NCBI RefSeq assembly: GCF_902686445.1
Contig: NC_062224.1
Coordinates: forward strand, 21,059,123 to 21,123,122
Direction: 5' to 3'
Source of the DNA: Sciurus carolinensis
Taxonomy: Eukaryota; Chordata; Mammalia; Rodentia; Sciuridae
Length of the DNA: 64,000 nucleotides
Shown here: piece after piece, positions 44,327 to 55,542 of the stretch
Position numbering within the stretch: the first letter of the stretch is position 1
Layout: each line of letters opens with the position of its first letter
Notes under the pieces: generated by a model
What the model was told of the DNA's origin: nothing
The model's database searches: none
Seen by the model: only the letters and a program-made list of their open reading frames with translations
Position numbers and translations under genes: made by a program

Positions 44327-44543
44327 GCAAGGCGCAATGGCACACATCTGTAATCCCAGCAGCTGGGGAGACTGAGGCAGGACAATCACTAAGTTGCTGA
44401 GGCAACTTAGAGAGGCCCGAGGTGACTTGGTGAGATCTTGTCTCTAAATAAAATACAAAAAAGGGCTGAACATGTGGCTCAGTGGTTAAGCACCCCTGGG
44501 TTCAAACCCCAGTACCAAAAAATAAAATTAAATAATAAATAAG
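44327..44543 (+). mobile_element. B1-dID composite SINE
   Basis: B1 unit ('ctgtaatcccagcagctggg', 'gactgaggcaggacaatc') then ID unit ('catgtggctcagtggttaag', 'cccctgggttcaaaccccag'). 'tttaaact' at 44319-44326 and 44544-44551 is a probable 8 bp target duplication. Confidence 0.95.
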
Positions 44544-44737
44544 TTTAAACTACTTAAACCACCAAAGATAGAAATTATTGAGTCAACTATGGCACAGTAA
44601 CAAAACAAGGTAATACTGTTGATATATTACTGTTCTATGAACCTTAATCACCTAGTTCCATTGAGCTGTTGATAGTGGAAGAAGTTTGAATATTGGTGCC
44701 TACGGAAAGACTAACACTAGATGATATGTTACACTAT

Positions 44738-45130
44738 ATGATATGATATGATATGTCACTTACATATGGAATCTAATAAAGTCATAGAAGCAGAGAGTAG
44801 ATCTGGTTCCAGAGGCTGGGGAGTGGGGGAAATGGGGGGAGATGCTGGTCAAAGGGATGAAGTTTCACTTAGGAGGAAAACTAGATATTTTCGATATCTA
44901 TTACCCAACATGGTGACTTCAGCTAACAATGTGTAGTATATTTCAAAATTGCTAAGAGGGTAACTTTCAAATATTCTCACCACACACACACAAGAAAATG
45001 ATAAGTGTTTGAGGTGATGGATATGTGAATTAGCTTGACTTAATCATTCCACATCATATACATATATCATCATATTACTTTATACCCCATAAGTCTAGTC
45101 AATAGTATAATTTTTAGTATAGTATAATTT
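44738..45130 (+). mobile_element. Old L1 3' UTR
   Basis: A short (GATAT)n tract precedes 'acttacatatggaatctaat', 'gaagcagagagtagatctgg', 'cagaggctggggagtggggg', 'acaatgtgtagtatatttca' and 'aaaatgataagtgtttgagg', the L1M 3' UTR in sense. Confidence 0.7.
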
Positions 45131-46430
45131 CCAATTACAAAAAAAATTTTTGAAGATAATCAGTGCCTAATTGAAAATTAGATTCCTTACATTTTATTTT
45201 CTCCATTACTTATTAAAAACATGACTGACATAAATGTATTCACTAGGTAAATATTTCTGAAAATTTAGAAATGTCAGTCAACATTATACACTTATCATAA
45301 TGGATAAAAATCTTTAATTCTTATAAAAAAGATATGATGAAGGAAAATTTAGAAGGCCCAAATGAGGCCACCTCCTATCAGGATCTGTAAGATTGAACTT
45401 TTTGCATATTTATCTCTACTTTCCAGGTGGAAATGACTTGATTTAGGTACATTTTTTGTTGCTTTTTCTTGTCAAACTGTTTGCATTTCTCACATTTTTA
45501 TATTATCATTTTATTATAGTCTACCATAAGAGACCCCCGCCTGTCCATCCTCTTTGTACATCAGAGCTCTCTGATCTGCTCTCTAGGACTAAAGTTGGGA
45601 TTTTGTAACCAATGTAAAATTTTTTCTCAGTTTAAAAAAATCAAAACCAAGATTACTTTATAAATGTATATCTTGTGGATGCAGATATGACTACAAGCCA
45701 CTAGGTGTCCTAACAATGAAACAGAATCAGTTCAGAGATCAGGTCAGCTGGTGAAACCAGATTTGTCTGGGGCCTCTCTAGATTCCTGCTTCAGCCCTGT
45801 TTGCTTCAGTGGCTTGGTGGTCTTCTCCTGAACATTCATAAAAGGACCCAAACAGTTTTGTGGGAATATGAATATATTTAGTGATTCTCCCAGGAATGTT
45901 TGCATCTCAAATTTATCTCAAATTGTGAAAATGTTTATTCTCTATTAACAAATCAGAAGCAAAATGAGTAGGCATATTTCAGGAATAGAAAAAAAAGACT
46001 ATGAACCCCTGAAAATCATTTTTTTTCTTTGGGTAAGATTTACAACTACATTCAGTTTTATGCTTTTGTTTATATAGTATTTGTGTTACTGTTTTTAAGT
46101 CTAGAAGCTTTTAAAATTCTATAGATAATAAACTGTCTGATTTTCTGTTAGTGCCTATAAGGCATGACACGCAGGAATGTAATCTTCCGTTAAAAGCAAG
46201 TGTAAACTTTGAATTACAAACAAATTTACTATATCACAATTGCACCAGTGCAAAGATGACGGGTTGTGCTAATTTTAATGACAGGCCTCACCATCAGAAA
46301 ATGCCCTTTAAACCTTTTGAAAATTAAGTAGGGTACATACTTAACATTTGATAATTTGACTTTACTTGTGATCTTTATTCTACGTTAAGTGTCTTTGTTT
46401 CTTGTCTTACTAGGGAAAGGGGCATAAATG
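45131..46430. other. Unassigned AT-rich region, no gene seen
   Basis: No repeat family recognised. Part of it (46180-46330) has the texture of conserved noncoding DNA. No ORF of interest. Confidence 0.4.
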
Positions 46431-46499
46431 AGAGTGTTCCAAATCTATGTTATATCTCTTCCTCATTCCCTGGGACACACATATGTTCACTGTGTGAAC

Positions 46500-46612
46500 C
46501 TGCATCTGTCTTCACTTCCCTGTAGTTCATGACATCAGTGCAGCAATCACCTTTTCTTAAGTTGATTATTTCAAGTATTTTGTTACAGTAACTGGAAAGC
46601 TGACCAACACAT
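46500..46612 (+). mobile_element. MaLR LTR 3' end remnant
   Basis: 'ttgattatttcaagtatttt' then 'gttacagtaactggaaagctgaccaacaca' is the 3' terminus of a MaLR LTR. The upstream part is too decayed to delimit. Confidence 0.55.
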
Positions 46613-46639
46613 GTCTGAAGAGAAATGTGTAAAATTCAA

Positions 46640-46845
46640 AAAGATATCCAAGATGAACTGAATAAGAGAAGATGCATTCCAGGTCCTTGGAAAGGGCAAC
46701 TTATTATTATAAGGAAGTCAACTCCCCAATTAATTCACTTAACAAAATCAAAATTCTGATCAGATTTTTTTAAGGAATTCAACAAATATACCCTGAAATT
46801 TCTGTGGAAGAACTAAGGCTCATGAATAGCAAAACCTACCTTGAG
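46640..46845 (+). mobile_element. Old L1 ORF2 fragment
   Basis: 'ctccccaattaattcactta', 'gatttttttaaggaattcaac' and 'aaatttctgtggaagaactaagg' correspond to a segment of L1 ORF2. Very diverged, no frame. Confidence 0.45.
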
Positions 46846-47594
46846 GATCCCAAAGGAAAGCCTGGAGGACTTATCAGGGACTCTCCTCCTTGGGTCCCTA
46901 AACTTCACACCCACAGATTTGTTTTCCCCAATTTTTGTTCCTCCCATTCCATGAAACAGTCCAAGCTTCGCTCTGTCGCTCAGCTCTGGCTTCCGCCATC
47001 AGAAAGCCTCAAGGGGTAACCATGACAACCAATGAATTTCATCTCTCTGAGGCCCCTTCTCTCTTGAATTTTGGCCCAGGAAATTCTCACTGTCATGTTA
47101 GCTTTCCAATCAAACAGATTTTTAATATTTTGTCCAATTCTCAGAGGGAGTGTTGGTTTTAAAAGAGATCCTTTGTTCTTTTTGACACCATTACATCATT
47201 TTAAGACACTCTCCATAAACCCAAGTATGTAATCCTAGGTCTCAGGGTCTCCTCTGTGCTTTCCTGTCACCACTTGCTCCTGTCATTACAGTAAAACGGT
47301 TCTCATGAGGACATGCTTTCTCTTATTGGTCTCTCCAAGAAGCCCTCCCTCTTTCCATTTCCACAACTTAACTAGTAGAATGATTGTTTCCTGTCATCTC
47401 ATGTCACTTGCTGTCATTTTTTTACCTTGCATGAATTTTGATTTACAGAAATCTAGATTCCTAAATTGTTTAATTGTTACTTCCTATGTAATATTTTGTT
47501 TGGCATAGTTTTGCCCATCACCTTAAAGAGTTTTGATCAATAACTGTTGTTGATCAATAACTACCTACAAGAGTATGCCCCCTAGAGAACAAAA
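46846..47594. other. Unassigned, no gene seen
   Basis: ORFs of 67-75 codons, none recognised. A 13 bp duplication 'ttgatcaataact' (47533-47545 and 47550-47562) is present. Confidence 0.35.
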
Positions 47595-48010
47595 AATACA
47601 ACTAGAATATATGGAGTAACTATTTTGTGCAAGGTACCCTCTAAGCAATTTAGGGTAAACCCTTCTAATAACCTTTTTAATTAATTAATTAATTTGGTAC
47701 CTAACCACTGAGCCCAGCCCCAGTCCCTTTTTTTTTTTTTTTTCTTTTGGGACAGGGTCTCACTAAGTTGCTCAGAGCCGTTGCTAAGTTGCTGAGGCTG
47801 GCTTTGAACTTGAAATCATCCTGCCTCATCATCCCAAGCTGCTGGGATTACAGGTATTCACCACCATACCCAGCTCCAATAACGTTTTGAAGGATACTTT
47901 TATTGTCCTTGCTTTACAGATGAGACATAAAGAGTTTTGGTAACTTGCTCTGGTCACTCAGCTGTAAATGGTAGAAACGACATTTAAATAAAGGCATCGT
48001 ACCATGAAAT
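47595..48010 (-). mobile_element. MIR SINE, antisense, interrupted
   Basis: The left part ('gcaaggtaccctctaagcaa') and right part ('ttgctttacagatgagacat', 'ctcactcagctg'-like and 'tcttaatcactgttc') of an antisense MIR enclose a B1-dID element. Confidence 0.6.
47678..47877 (-). mobile_element. B1-dID composite SINE, antisense, nested in MIR
   Basis: A short ID remnant ('taaccactgagcccagcccc'), an internal T run and a full B1 complement ('gggacagggtctcactaagt', 'gctgctgggattacaggtat'). Flanks 47667-47677 and 47878-47888 match over 11 bp with one mismatch ('aataac' then c or g then 'tttt'). Confidence 0.9.
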
Positions 48011-48159
48011 CAGCATTCTTAATCACTGTTCTATATGTACGCCTCCGAGAAGGCACTGAATATCTTCTCCTCCTTCCTCCCTCTCCTCTCATTTCCATTT
48101 CCATTTCCTCTTTTCTAGCAGAACACTAGACATTTCCAAGTTGATGTGAAATCTGCCTT

Positions 48160-48650
48160 AAGAAAAAATGAAGAAAAAAAATGAAATTTGGCCTTTATCC
48201 CAAATCACTGGCGCAAGGACATACCCAAAGACCTCTACCAGAAACGACTGTGACATCTAAGAATGACTGTGGAAGAACCCCTGCCTCTCCTTGATTCCCA
48301 GCATGTTGTGAAACCCTAGCCTGATCACACCCCTCAAACGGCCATAAAACCAGGGCTGAGAACAGCTGAGCCTTGGCTCATGCGCTGAATCTATTTGCTT
48401 TGGCTCTTGGTTGGACCATTGCCTGTGCAGGACTCTGCCTTCTCATCCGCATCTTCTGCTTGCTGTGAATCCCCTGACCGGGGCCTGGGGCTTGTTTTTC
48501 TTTCTGCTTAAGTGTTCTTCCTCATGTGGACCTGACCTGCTGATCTTCTGCTTGTCCCTGCTTGCCTTGGAATGCTCAGATTCAGAACCCAGTTTTGCTT
48601 TCAGGAACTGATAAGACTAATGGATACTTTTCAATGCTTGTGAACATCCT
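48160..48650 (+). other. Unexplained segment with LTR- or promoter-like features
   Basis: A TATA-like 'cataaaa' (48343-48349) follows GC-balanced sequence, and then comes a pyrimidine-rich stretch with short CTT/TGCTT motifs. The layout recalls an ERV LTR U3-R-U5, but I see no defined TG...CA ends and no polyadenylation signal that fits. The 66-codon ORF inside is unrecognised. Confidence 0.25.
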
Positions 48651-50330
48651 GATCTTGAATTTAGATACCCTCTCCAGGCCATGTGGAGATAGACTCCCAG
48701 CGCTGGTCCTCTAACGTGCTTCTTTTGGCCGTCCCTATAACCTGAGGCTGACATTTGTAGCTTAGGTGCTTATTTTCCCACTTATCAATTAAAAGTCCTC
48801 TGTATCTCAGCTCTTTCCTTTCTTCCTCTTCTTGCCAATACTCCTTGGCTTGCTTCCACCCCATGATCCGTGGTTTTGTGAGAGAACCAGATGCAGATGT
48901 GGGACTTTCCTAATTGCTCCCACAGAAGATCTCCAGAAGAGCTGTGGGGAAGCCATTTGTGCTACCAGTATGATACCACTTTCTCTGTGGTGTAGAGGTG
49001 GGGGTCAAGGAGGAACAGGGTTTTGACCTTGAAGAATGTTTCAGATACTGTGTTTCATGGAGATGAAAGACAAAACTACAACAACAGAGAAATTATGGCC
49101 AGAAAAATATTTAGTGGAAAATAAAACAAATTAAATAAGGTCTAACCAACTCCATTATATATGCTTTCCTTTCGTGCTATGTGTGTGTTACAAAAACTGC
49201 TGAGATCGGCAATGTTTATTTCCATTGTTACTTCTGAGGTGCCAAAAAAGAAGCTATCATGGGACAAAGGGGAATACTCTTTAAGACTGTAAGAAAGTGG
49301 TCAAGAAAAGGAAAAGCCAGAAGTCAAACTCAAGCTCAAGCTCTGTCTTCCTTTTTAGAACTAGAAAATTCTAGAATAGGCAGGTCTACTTTATTCAAGG
49401 AATTATTACCTAAATTCCCTGATTTTTCTCTCATTGTTGATATGGCTCCTTTATGGCAGAGGAAACGGGGAACTTGGGTGCGTGATGCCTTGTCATTTGT
49501 CCATACTTCTTTGAAAGGACAGAGGAAATAGAGTGAGGACAGGAAACTGACCATTCTGCCTTACTTGTTAGCTCTTCTGGGGGGAAAAAAGGATTGAGAA
49601 GAGTGAGGTCTTCAGCCAAAATAAGATACAAGAGTTTGTCTGTACAATTCAATTATTCATGCTTTCCCTGCCCACAATTAGTCTGGATAATCAAGAACTG
49701 AGTGACCCAGAAAGAATGAGACAATGGAGCATTTTCCAGTGGCCTCACATGCTCCTGAGGTTTAATCCTACTGCTGACATCCAATAATAGCCTCATCATG
49801 GAAAAACTGAAGAGAGTAATTAGCATCTATGAACAAACCTTGAAAGTTTGTGTTTACACTGGATTAAATTTATGAAATAAAAATGGATTTTTCTGTTCTT
49901 CAAACTGTAAGAATTTGGATAGACAATACTGAAACTGCTTACAGATTCAGTGGATTACCCCAAGTCTTGTTGCCAAAAATATAATTTCATTTGGTGAAAA
50001 GTAAAGAGTCTACTGGTTTGCCTCAAACCACAAATTAGCTTGCAAATGGCAAATTCTCACTTTTCCCACCTTAAAAAATAAAAAAAGCTTCTACTACTGT
50101 CTTGAATTTCTAGGAGATAGAAAATAACATAGGACTTACTTTCAAGGACAAAAACCTTTTAACAAAGTCCTTTGGGCACTTTAATAATAAACTGCTTGAC
50201 TGGGATAAAACAGAACTGAGTTCAGTTTAAAAAGTCGATCTGATCATGGAAAGGTATAATACAATTTTAATGTTTATGGAACAAGATTATTTCAAACTCA
50301 TCCTATGAGAGAGCCATCTGTGCTTTTGCA
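48651..50330. other. Unassigned region, no gene seen
   Basis: ORFs of up to 90 codons (49259-49531), none recognised. No repeat family named. Confidence 0.4.
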
Positions 50331-50334
50331 GAGA

Positions 50335-50500
50335 TAAAAGGATTGTATTGCTTTCTATTTACTATCTCATGTCATCCTCACAACCCAATAAACAGTTATT
50401 TTTATTTGTGTGTTTTCTAAATGAAGAAACCAAGACACATAGAGTTTAAGTCCCAAAGCTGGGGTTAGAACCAGGATTTTGGATACAAGGTGATCTAGCG
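50335..50500 (-). mobile_element. MIR SINE, antisense
   Basis: 'tactatctcatgtcatcctcacaaccc', 'ttttctaaatgaagaaacca' and 'gctggggttagaaccaggat' are antisense MIR. Confidence 0.7.
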
Positions 50501-50639
50501 ATGGTGTTGCTTCTATAAAGTATATAGGGAAAAAATTCTTATATCTCAGGATATCAATATTCTTATACCTCAAGGATCTCAGACAGTGTGTTGTTTTACA
50601 CTCTGATAATGAAACACCTGAGATAACTAACTTGTAAAA

Positions 50640-50960
50640 AGAAAGGGATATTTGGGCTCATGGTTTGGGAGGTTGCAGTGCATGAACTGTTGGCCCACTT
50701 GTTTTGGGCCTGTGACAAGGTACATTATGGTGGGAGCGTGTGGTGGGACAAAACTGCTCAACTCGTGGTCAGAAATCAAAGCAGAGGAAGGGGCAGGGGC
50801 CAGGGTCCCACAGTCCTTATCCAGGACACACCACCAATGACATAAAGACCTTCCACTAGGCTCCACTTCTCGAAGCTTCCACCTCCCAATAGCCCCACCT
50901 TGAAACCAAGCCTTAATGCGGGGACCTTTGTGGGAGACTCATGAACCAAACTACAGCACT
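50640..50960 (-). mobile_element. MaLR LTR, antisense
   Basis: 'tttgggctcatggtttgggag', 'gggccagggtcccacagtcc', 'ccaccaatgacataaagacc' and 'ccttccactaggctccactt' form the reverse complement of the LTR type at 55147-55542. The 5' part is missing. Confidence 0.7.
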
Positions 50961-52228
50961 GAGATTATTAGACGAAAGAAAAAATTAGGTTATGGGATTA
51001 GAACTTCCCACACACAAGAGAAATGGAGGCAACTGTTCTAATGACTGACAGCTCTCATCAAAAACCTAAAGGCACTATTTATTGGTCATGAATTCTTTTT
51101 TTTTTAATCAATGAGTATGATTCTGAATTTGATAGAATGTGCTTCAACTTTTAATAGATGACTGTGGCTTTGCAAAGATATGACTTCTAATATCATTCTG
51201 ATTATTCTACCACAAGATATCTCTTTTTTTCTCTGTGAAGAAGATAAAATAGCCAAACTGAATCATATTAATTAATCAACCTCTCATGACATTTGTTAAG
51301 CAGTGTTCTACATCCTCTTGCAGTACTTTTTAATTATTTTACAGTCGACAGGACAGTGAGAAAATTTTTAATTTTAATCAATGCTAAATCAAACCAAAAC
51401 TGATTTTTTTAATTTCTGGAAATAATGTTTGATTTACATAATCATGGTAACTGATCATCATCCTATCAGTTATGCTTATACTTCTATGGTAAATATACTG
51501 TATTCTATAAATATTTGCAGCTATATATTTCTTGGAGAGTTTTTTTATGGAAAAATCATATTATTTTCCTCACTACTACAACTTACATTTTAAAAATTAT
51601 TATGTTAATATAATATCTTCATTTCCCATAAAATGTCAAGAAATAGAAGTCTTATCCTTAAAATAAAATCTCAGTTCAGGGTAGGTCATTTAGTAATATA
51701 AGAACATGCATAACTAATGATATTTTGAAGTTATTTGACTAAATTTTGTTATTATTTATTTCAATAGCTTTGAGAAATTCCAGCATTTTTAAAAAGTTTT
51801 ATTGTTGGCAAAAATTTAAAGCATCACTTTTCTTTTTTACATTAAAAAAATATACAGAAAGAAAAAAGAAAATGGTAATCACAATTAGATTAAAGTGGTG
51901 GAATTGTAAGTAATTATTTTTCTCTTCTCAAATTTCCAAACTTTAATTTGGTGCCTCCTTATCCTTTAATATTTCAAAAACAACCATGTTACTCTCATAT
52001 AAAGCAGTACCACGACTTCCAAATTCAGGAAACTAACATTTATATGCTCCTACTAATCCAAATACTCTTCTCAAATTTTATTGTCCCACTATTGTCCTTA
52101 GTAGTTCAGAATTGTTCTTTCTCTCTCTTTCTCTCTCTCCATTTGTCTCTCTCCTTTTCTCAGTGTAATATAATATTTTCCTGAAATATTTCAGAATAAG
52201 TTATAGATGATGCTTCTTTTTTTTCTAT
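50961..52228. other. AT-rich unassigned region, no gene seen
   Basis: Strongly AT-rich, with a CT-rich run at about 52118-52160. Nothing recognised. Confidence 0.4.
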
Positions 52229-52242
52229 AAATTATATAAATA

Positions 52243-52329
52243 GGACTGGGGTTGTGGTTCAGTGGTAGAGTGCTTGCCTAGCACATGTGAGGCACTGGGT
52301 TTGATCCTCAGAACAAAATAAAGTTATAA
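52243..52329 (+). mobile_element. ID SINE with 14 bp target duplication
   Basis: 'gactggggttgtggttcagtggtagagtgc' and 'gcactgggtttgatcctcag' show both boxes. 'aaattatataaata' at 52229-52242 and 52330-52343 is a perfect 14 bp duplication. Confidence 0.95.
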
Positions 52330-52608
52330 AAATTATATAAATATAAATATATATATTTTAAAACTTCATATGAGTTTCCTAATAGCCAGGGCTTTCTCTT
52401 ACATGGCCACATCACAATTATCAAATTCAGAAAACTAACCTTGATATAATATTCTTATTTAATGTACAGTAATTCAAATTTTGCCAAACAACCTACAAAA
52501 AGAAAAATAATTTCTGGTAGAAGATCACAGGTTTTTTTTTCATTGTCATGTTTCTTTTTTTCCCTTTAATCTTGAATAGTTCCATAATTTGTATCTCTTA
52601 TGACCTTG

Positions 52609-52703
52609 CCTTTTAATTTAATTTTTGTGTGTGTGCTAGGGATTTAACTCAAGGCTGTGCATATGTAAGGCAAGTGCTTTACCATTGAGTTATGTCTCCA
52701 GCC
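52609..52703 (-). mobile_element. ID SINE, antisense, with target duplication
   Basis: 'gctagggatttaactcaagg' and 'accattgagttatgtctccagcc' are the complement of a diverged ID. 'atgaccttg' flanks it at 52600-52608 and 52704-52712. Confidence 0.85.
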
Positions 52704-52712
52704 ATGACCTTG

Positions 52713-52985
52713 GCATTTTTGAATAGTGGAGACTGGTACTTTGTAGAATGTCCCTCAAAAAAGGGGAAATCTCTGCAGAGGAAAAAACAAACAAGGAAAA
52801 GAACCAAATGGAAGGTTTAGGACTGAAAAATACATAAGAAAATCACTGGGTAGGCTCTTAAGAAGGATGGGGATAACAGGAAGAAGTCCATAGACTTTAT
52901 AGTCATTAATCAAAATTATCTAGTGTGAAGAATAGGGAAAAAGAAGACTGAAAACAACAACAACAAAAAAAAAAAAAAACACAAT
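52713..52985. other. Unassigned; A-rich tract at right end
   Basis: Ends in 'caacaacaac' and an A run near 52960-52980. No gene evidence. Confidence 0.35.
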
Positions 52986-52989
52986 GAAA

Positions 52990-53352
52990 CCTCAGGGCCT
53001 ATGTGATAACATCAAAATGTCAATGCACATGTAACCAAAATTCTAAAAAGATGAGCGAAAGAAATTGGGACAGGAAAAAAATATTAAAGTAATAGCCAGA
53101 AACTTAGCAAAATTTGGAGAGAGGTATAAATTTACATATTCAGGAAGCACGATAAACTTCAAACAGGATAAATTCAGAGGAAACCAACATAATTCAACTG
53201 CTGAAAATAAAAGATACAGAGATAAACCCTGAAAACAGCTGGGGTGTGGGAAGATACACAAGGAAACATCTGAAAGACTGCAGTTTCTTGTCAAACCATG
53301 GAAACCACAAGACAGGAACAGCTGCTTTTCTGGACAGAATTAAAAATGTCAA
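52990..53352 (+). mobile_element. Old L1-family segment (5' or HAL1-like part)
   Basis: 'agccagaaacttagcaaaat', 'caaacaggataaattcagagg', 'ctgctgaaaataaaagatac' and 'aaaccatggaaaccacaaga' follow an L1M segment that I recall as '...aactgctgaaaacaaaagac...accatggaggccagaag'. It is cut on the right by a younger L1. Confidence 0.5.
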
Positions 53353-53820
53353 ATGCTGCTGCTCAATTCACAATAGCTAGATTGTGGAACCAACCTAGAT
53401 GCCCCTCAATTGATGGATGAAGAAACTGTGGTATATCTACACAATGGAATATTACTCAGTCATAAAGAAGAATAAAATTATGGCATTTGCAGGTAAATGG
53501 ATGCAGTTGGAGAATATCATGCTAAGTGAGATAAGCCAATCCCAAAAAACCAAAGGTCAAATGATCTCTCTGATAAGCAGATGATGATACATAAGTGGGG
53601 GTGGGAGGGAGGCAAGAGTGGAGGAAGAATGAATTGTCTAGAGGAAAAAGAGGGATGGGGAGGGGTGAGGGGAAGGAAAAATAACAGAGTGAGACAAACA
53701 TCATTACTCTATGTACATGTATGATTACACAAATGGTGCGTCTCTACTTCGTGTACTAGAGAAAAAAACAGTTGTACCCCATTTGTGCATAATAAATCAA
53801 AATAAATAAATTTTTAAAAA
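53353..53820 (+). mobile_element. 5'-truncated L1, end of ORF2 and 3' UTR (pseudogene)
   Basis: 'ctcaattcacaatagctaga', 'aatggaatattactcagtca', 'ggcatttgcaggtaaatgga' and 'gggtgggagggaggcaagag', ending 'tgtgcataataaatcaaaataaata'. It is the same L1 lineage as 61211-62160. No clean target duplication found. Confidence 0.85.
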
Positions 53821-53890
53821 AGAACTGAAGGTACATGTGAATAATTAATGATTAAAGGATTGGCCTAGTCTCAAAAAAATATTTCAAATG

Positions 53891-54189
53891 ATAACCTCTC
53901 TGATATGTGAACACTGACTCATGATAGATGTGGGTGGTGTGGGGAAAAGTAGAGGTTCACCGGGTTGGACAGGGGAGAATGGGAGGAAAGGAGGGTTACG
54001 GGAATGAGAAAGGCAGTAGAATGAATTGGACCTAACTTTCCTATGTTCATATATGAGTACACGACCATGTAACTCCACATCATGTACAACCACAAGAATG
54101 GGGAGTTACACTCCATATATGTATAATATGTCAAAGTAACTCTGCTGTCAAGTATAACTAAAAAGAACAAATTTTAAAAAGCTTTTTAA
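53891..54189 (+). mobile_element. L1 3' UTR, squirrel-type, 5'-truncated
   Basis: 'ataacctctctgatatgtga', 'acgaccatgtaactccacat', 'catgtacaaccacaagaatg' and 'aaaaagaacaaatttt' form a second L1 3' end. 'atttcaaatg' at 53881-53890 and 54190-54199 may be its 10 bp target duplication. Confidence 0.8.
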
Positions 54190-54204
54190 ATTTCAAATGT
54201 TTAT

Positions 54205-54440
54205 ACCACTTATCTTAGAATTCCCCTTCGAAGAATAATTCTAATGGAAAAGGATGCTCATTACAGTGTTATTTGAAATAGCAAAAACTATAAATAAATA
54301 CATATTATCAGAAGGGGAGGAATTAAATGTATTATTGTACATCTATATAAACTTCTATTAAGCCATTTTAAATAATTTTCATATTATTGACATAGATGTC
54401 TACAATTTTGTTAAATTTTGAAAGTTGGTTATTAAAAGGC
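54205..54440 (+). mobile_element. Old L1ME-type 3' end
   Basis: 'ttacagtgttatttgaaatagcaaaaact', 'ggggaggaattaaatgtatt' and 'cttctattaagccattttaa' fit an L1ME 3' end. Confidence 0.55.
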
Positions 54441-55140
54441 ATGAATTTATGTATTTTCTGAGTTTAAGCACACCAAGTGCTTATTGTGGGAAGAAAGACA
54501 GTATTCCATCTTTGTGTAAGGAAGAAAGACCAAATGGTCAAATGATCATTAGGTTTGGAAATTAGCATTATTTTCAACATTATTTCATTTTAGTATTAAA
54601 ATTTTCAAATCATGACCAAGAAATCATGTCTTCATGATTAAAGGAATTCCTCTTGAAAAAAATCATCCCATATAACTATGGTAGAGTGTTTTCAATTGTT
54701 CCAAAGTATCATGCCTGAGTCCACTCCTTCGTCTGTGGCTTTGTTTACCTGCTTCGACCTGTCGAACGTACTGCAAGTGATGTTCTGCAATTTTCTGTAC
54801 CTTAAGAGGTCAAGTAGCTTGTGCTTCTGCTTTTGAAACCCAACAACTATAGAAAAGCTATCCTTCTGGAGAGAAAAGTTGCAAGAGAAGAGAGGCCCTG
54901 GAGAATGGGAGACCATGTGAAAAGACACAGGAAGAAAAAAGAGGTATGAACTAACAGCCAGCACTAAGGCCCATACTTGGGAGCTTGGGAACTATTCTGG
55001 ATCCTCCAGTTCCACCTGAGCTTTCCTAGGCAACACCATGTAGAACAAAGACCATCATCTCCATTGAGTTCTGCCTGAATACCTGATCCACAGGGTCAAC
55101 CAATGGTGGTTGTTTTAAGTCACCAAGTTTTGTGGTCATT
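54441..55140. other. Unassigned, no gene seen
   Basis: The 90-codon antisense ORF at 54692-54964 is not recognised. No repeat named. Confidence 0.4.
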
Positions 55141-55146
55141 TGTTAT

Positions 55147-55542
55147 TGCTATAATTTAGGTCTGCAATGTTTCCCAAAGGTTCATGTGCTAAAGTTCACA
55201 CCTTGATGTTATTGGGTGATGGTGGATATTTTAAGAGGTAGGACCTTCTGAGAGATCTTCCAATCACTGGGGTGTGCCCTTGGCGGGGACATTGGGCCCT
55301 GGTCTCTTTCTCTCTCATTTCGCGTCCAGCCATGAGAGGAGTGCTTTGCTTTACCACACATATCACATCATGATGTGCTGCCTCACCTCTGGCCCAGAAG
55401 CAATGGAATCAACCAACCATAGACTGAAACTCTGAAACTCACAAATTGTGAGACAAAATAAACATTTTCTCTTTATAAATTGATTATCTTAGTTGTTATA
55501 GTAACAACTAACAGTTATGCAGTGACAGGTTAATAAAATAAT
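55147..55542 (+). mobile_element. MaLR LTR, sense
   Basis: 'gcaatgtttcccaaaggttcatgtgc', 'taagaggtaggaccttctga', 'catcatgatgtgctgcctca', 'gtgagacaaaataaacattt' (polyadenylation signal region) and 'gttatagtaacaactaacag' are in LTR order. Confidence 0.75.

Noticed and set aside
44327..44543. 7SL-like sequence
   Set aside because: It is the B1 half of a B1-dID retroposon, not a 7SL RNA gene.
53353..54189. One single L1 3' end
   Set aside because: Two separate 3' UTRs of different type, with a poly(A)-like break between them, show at least two insertions.
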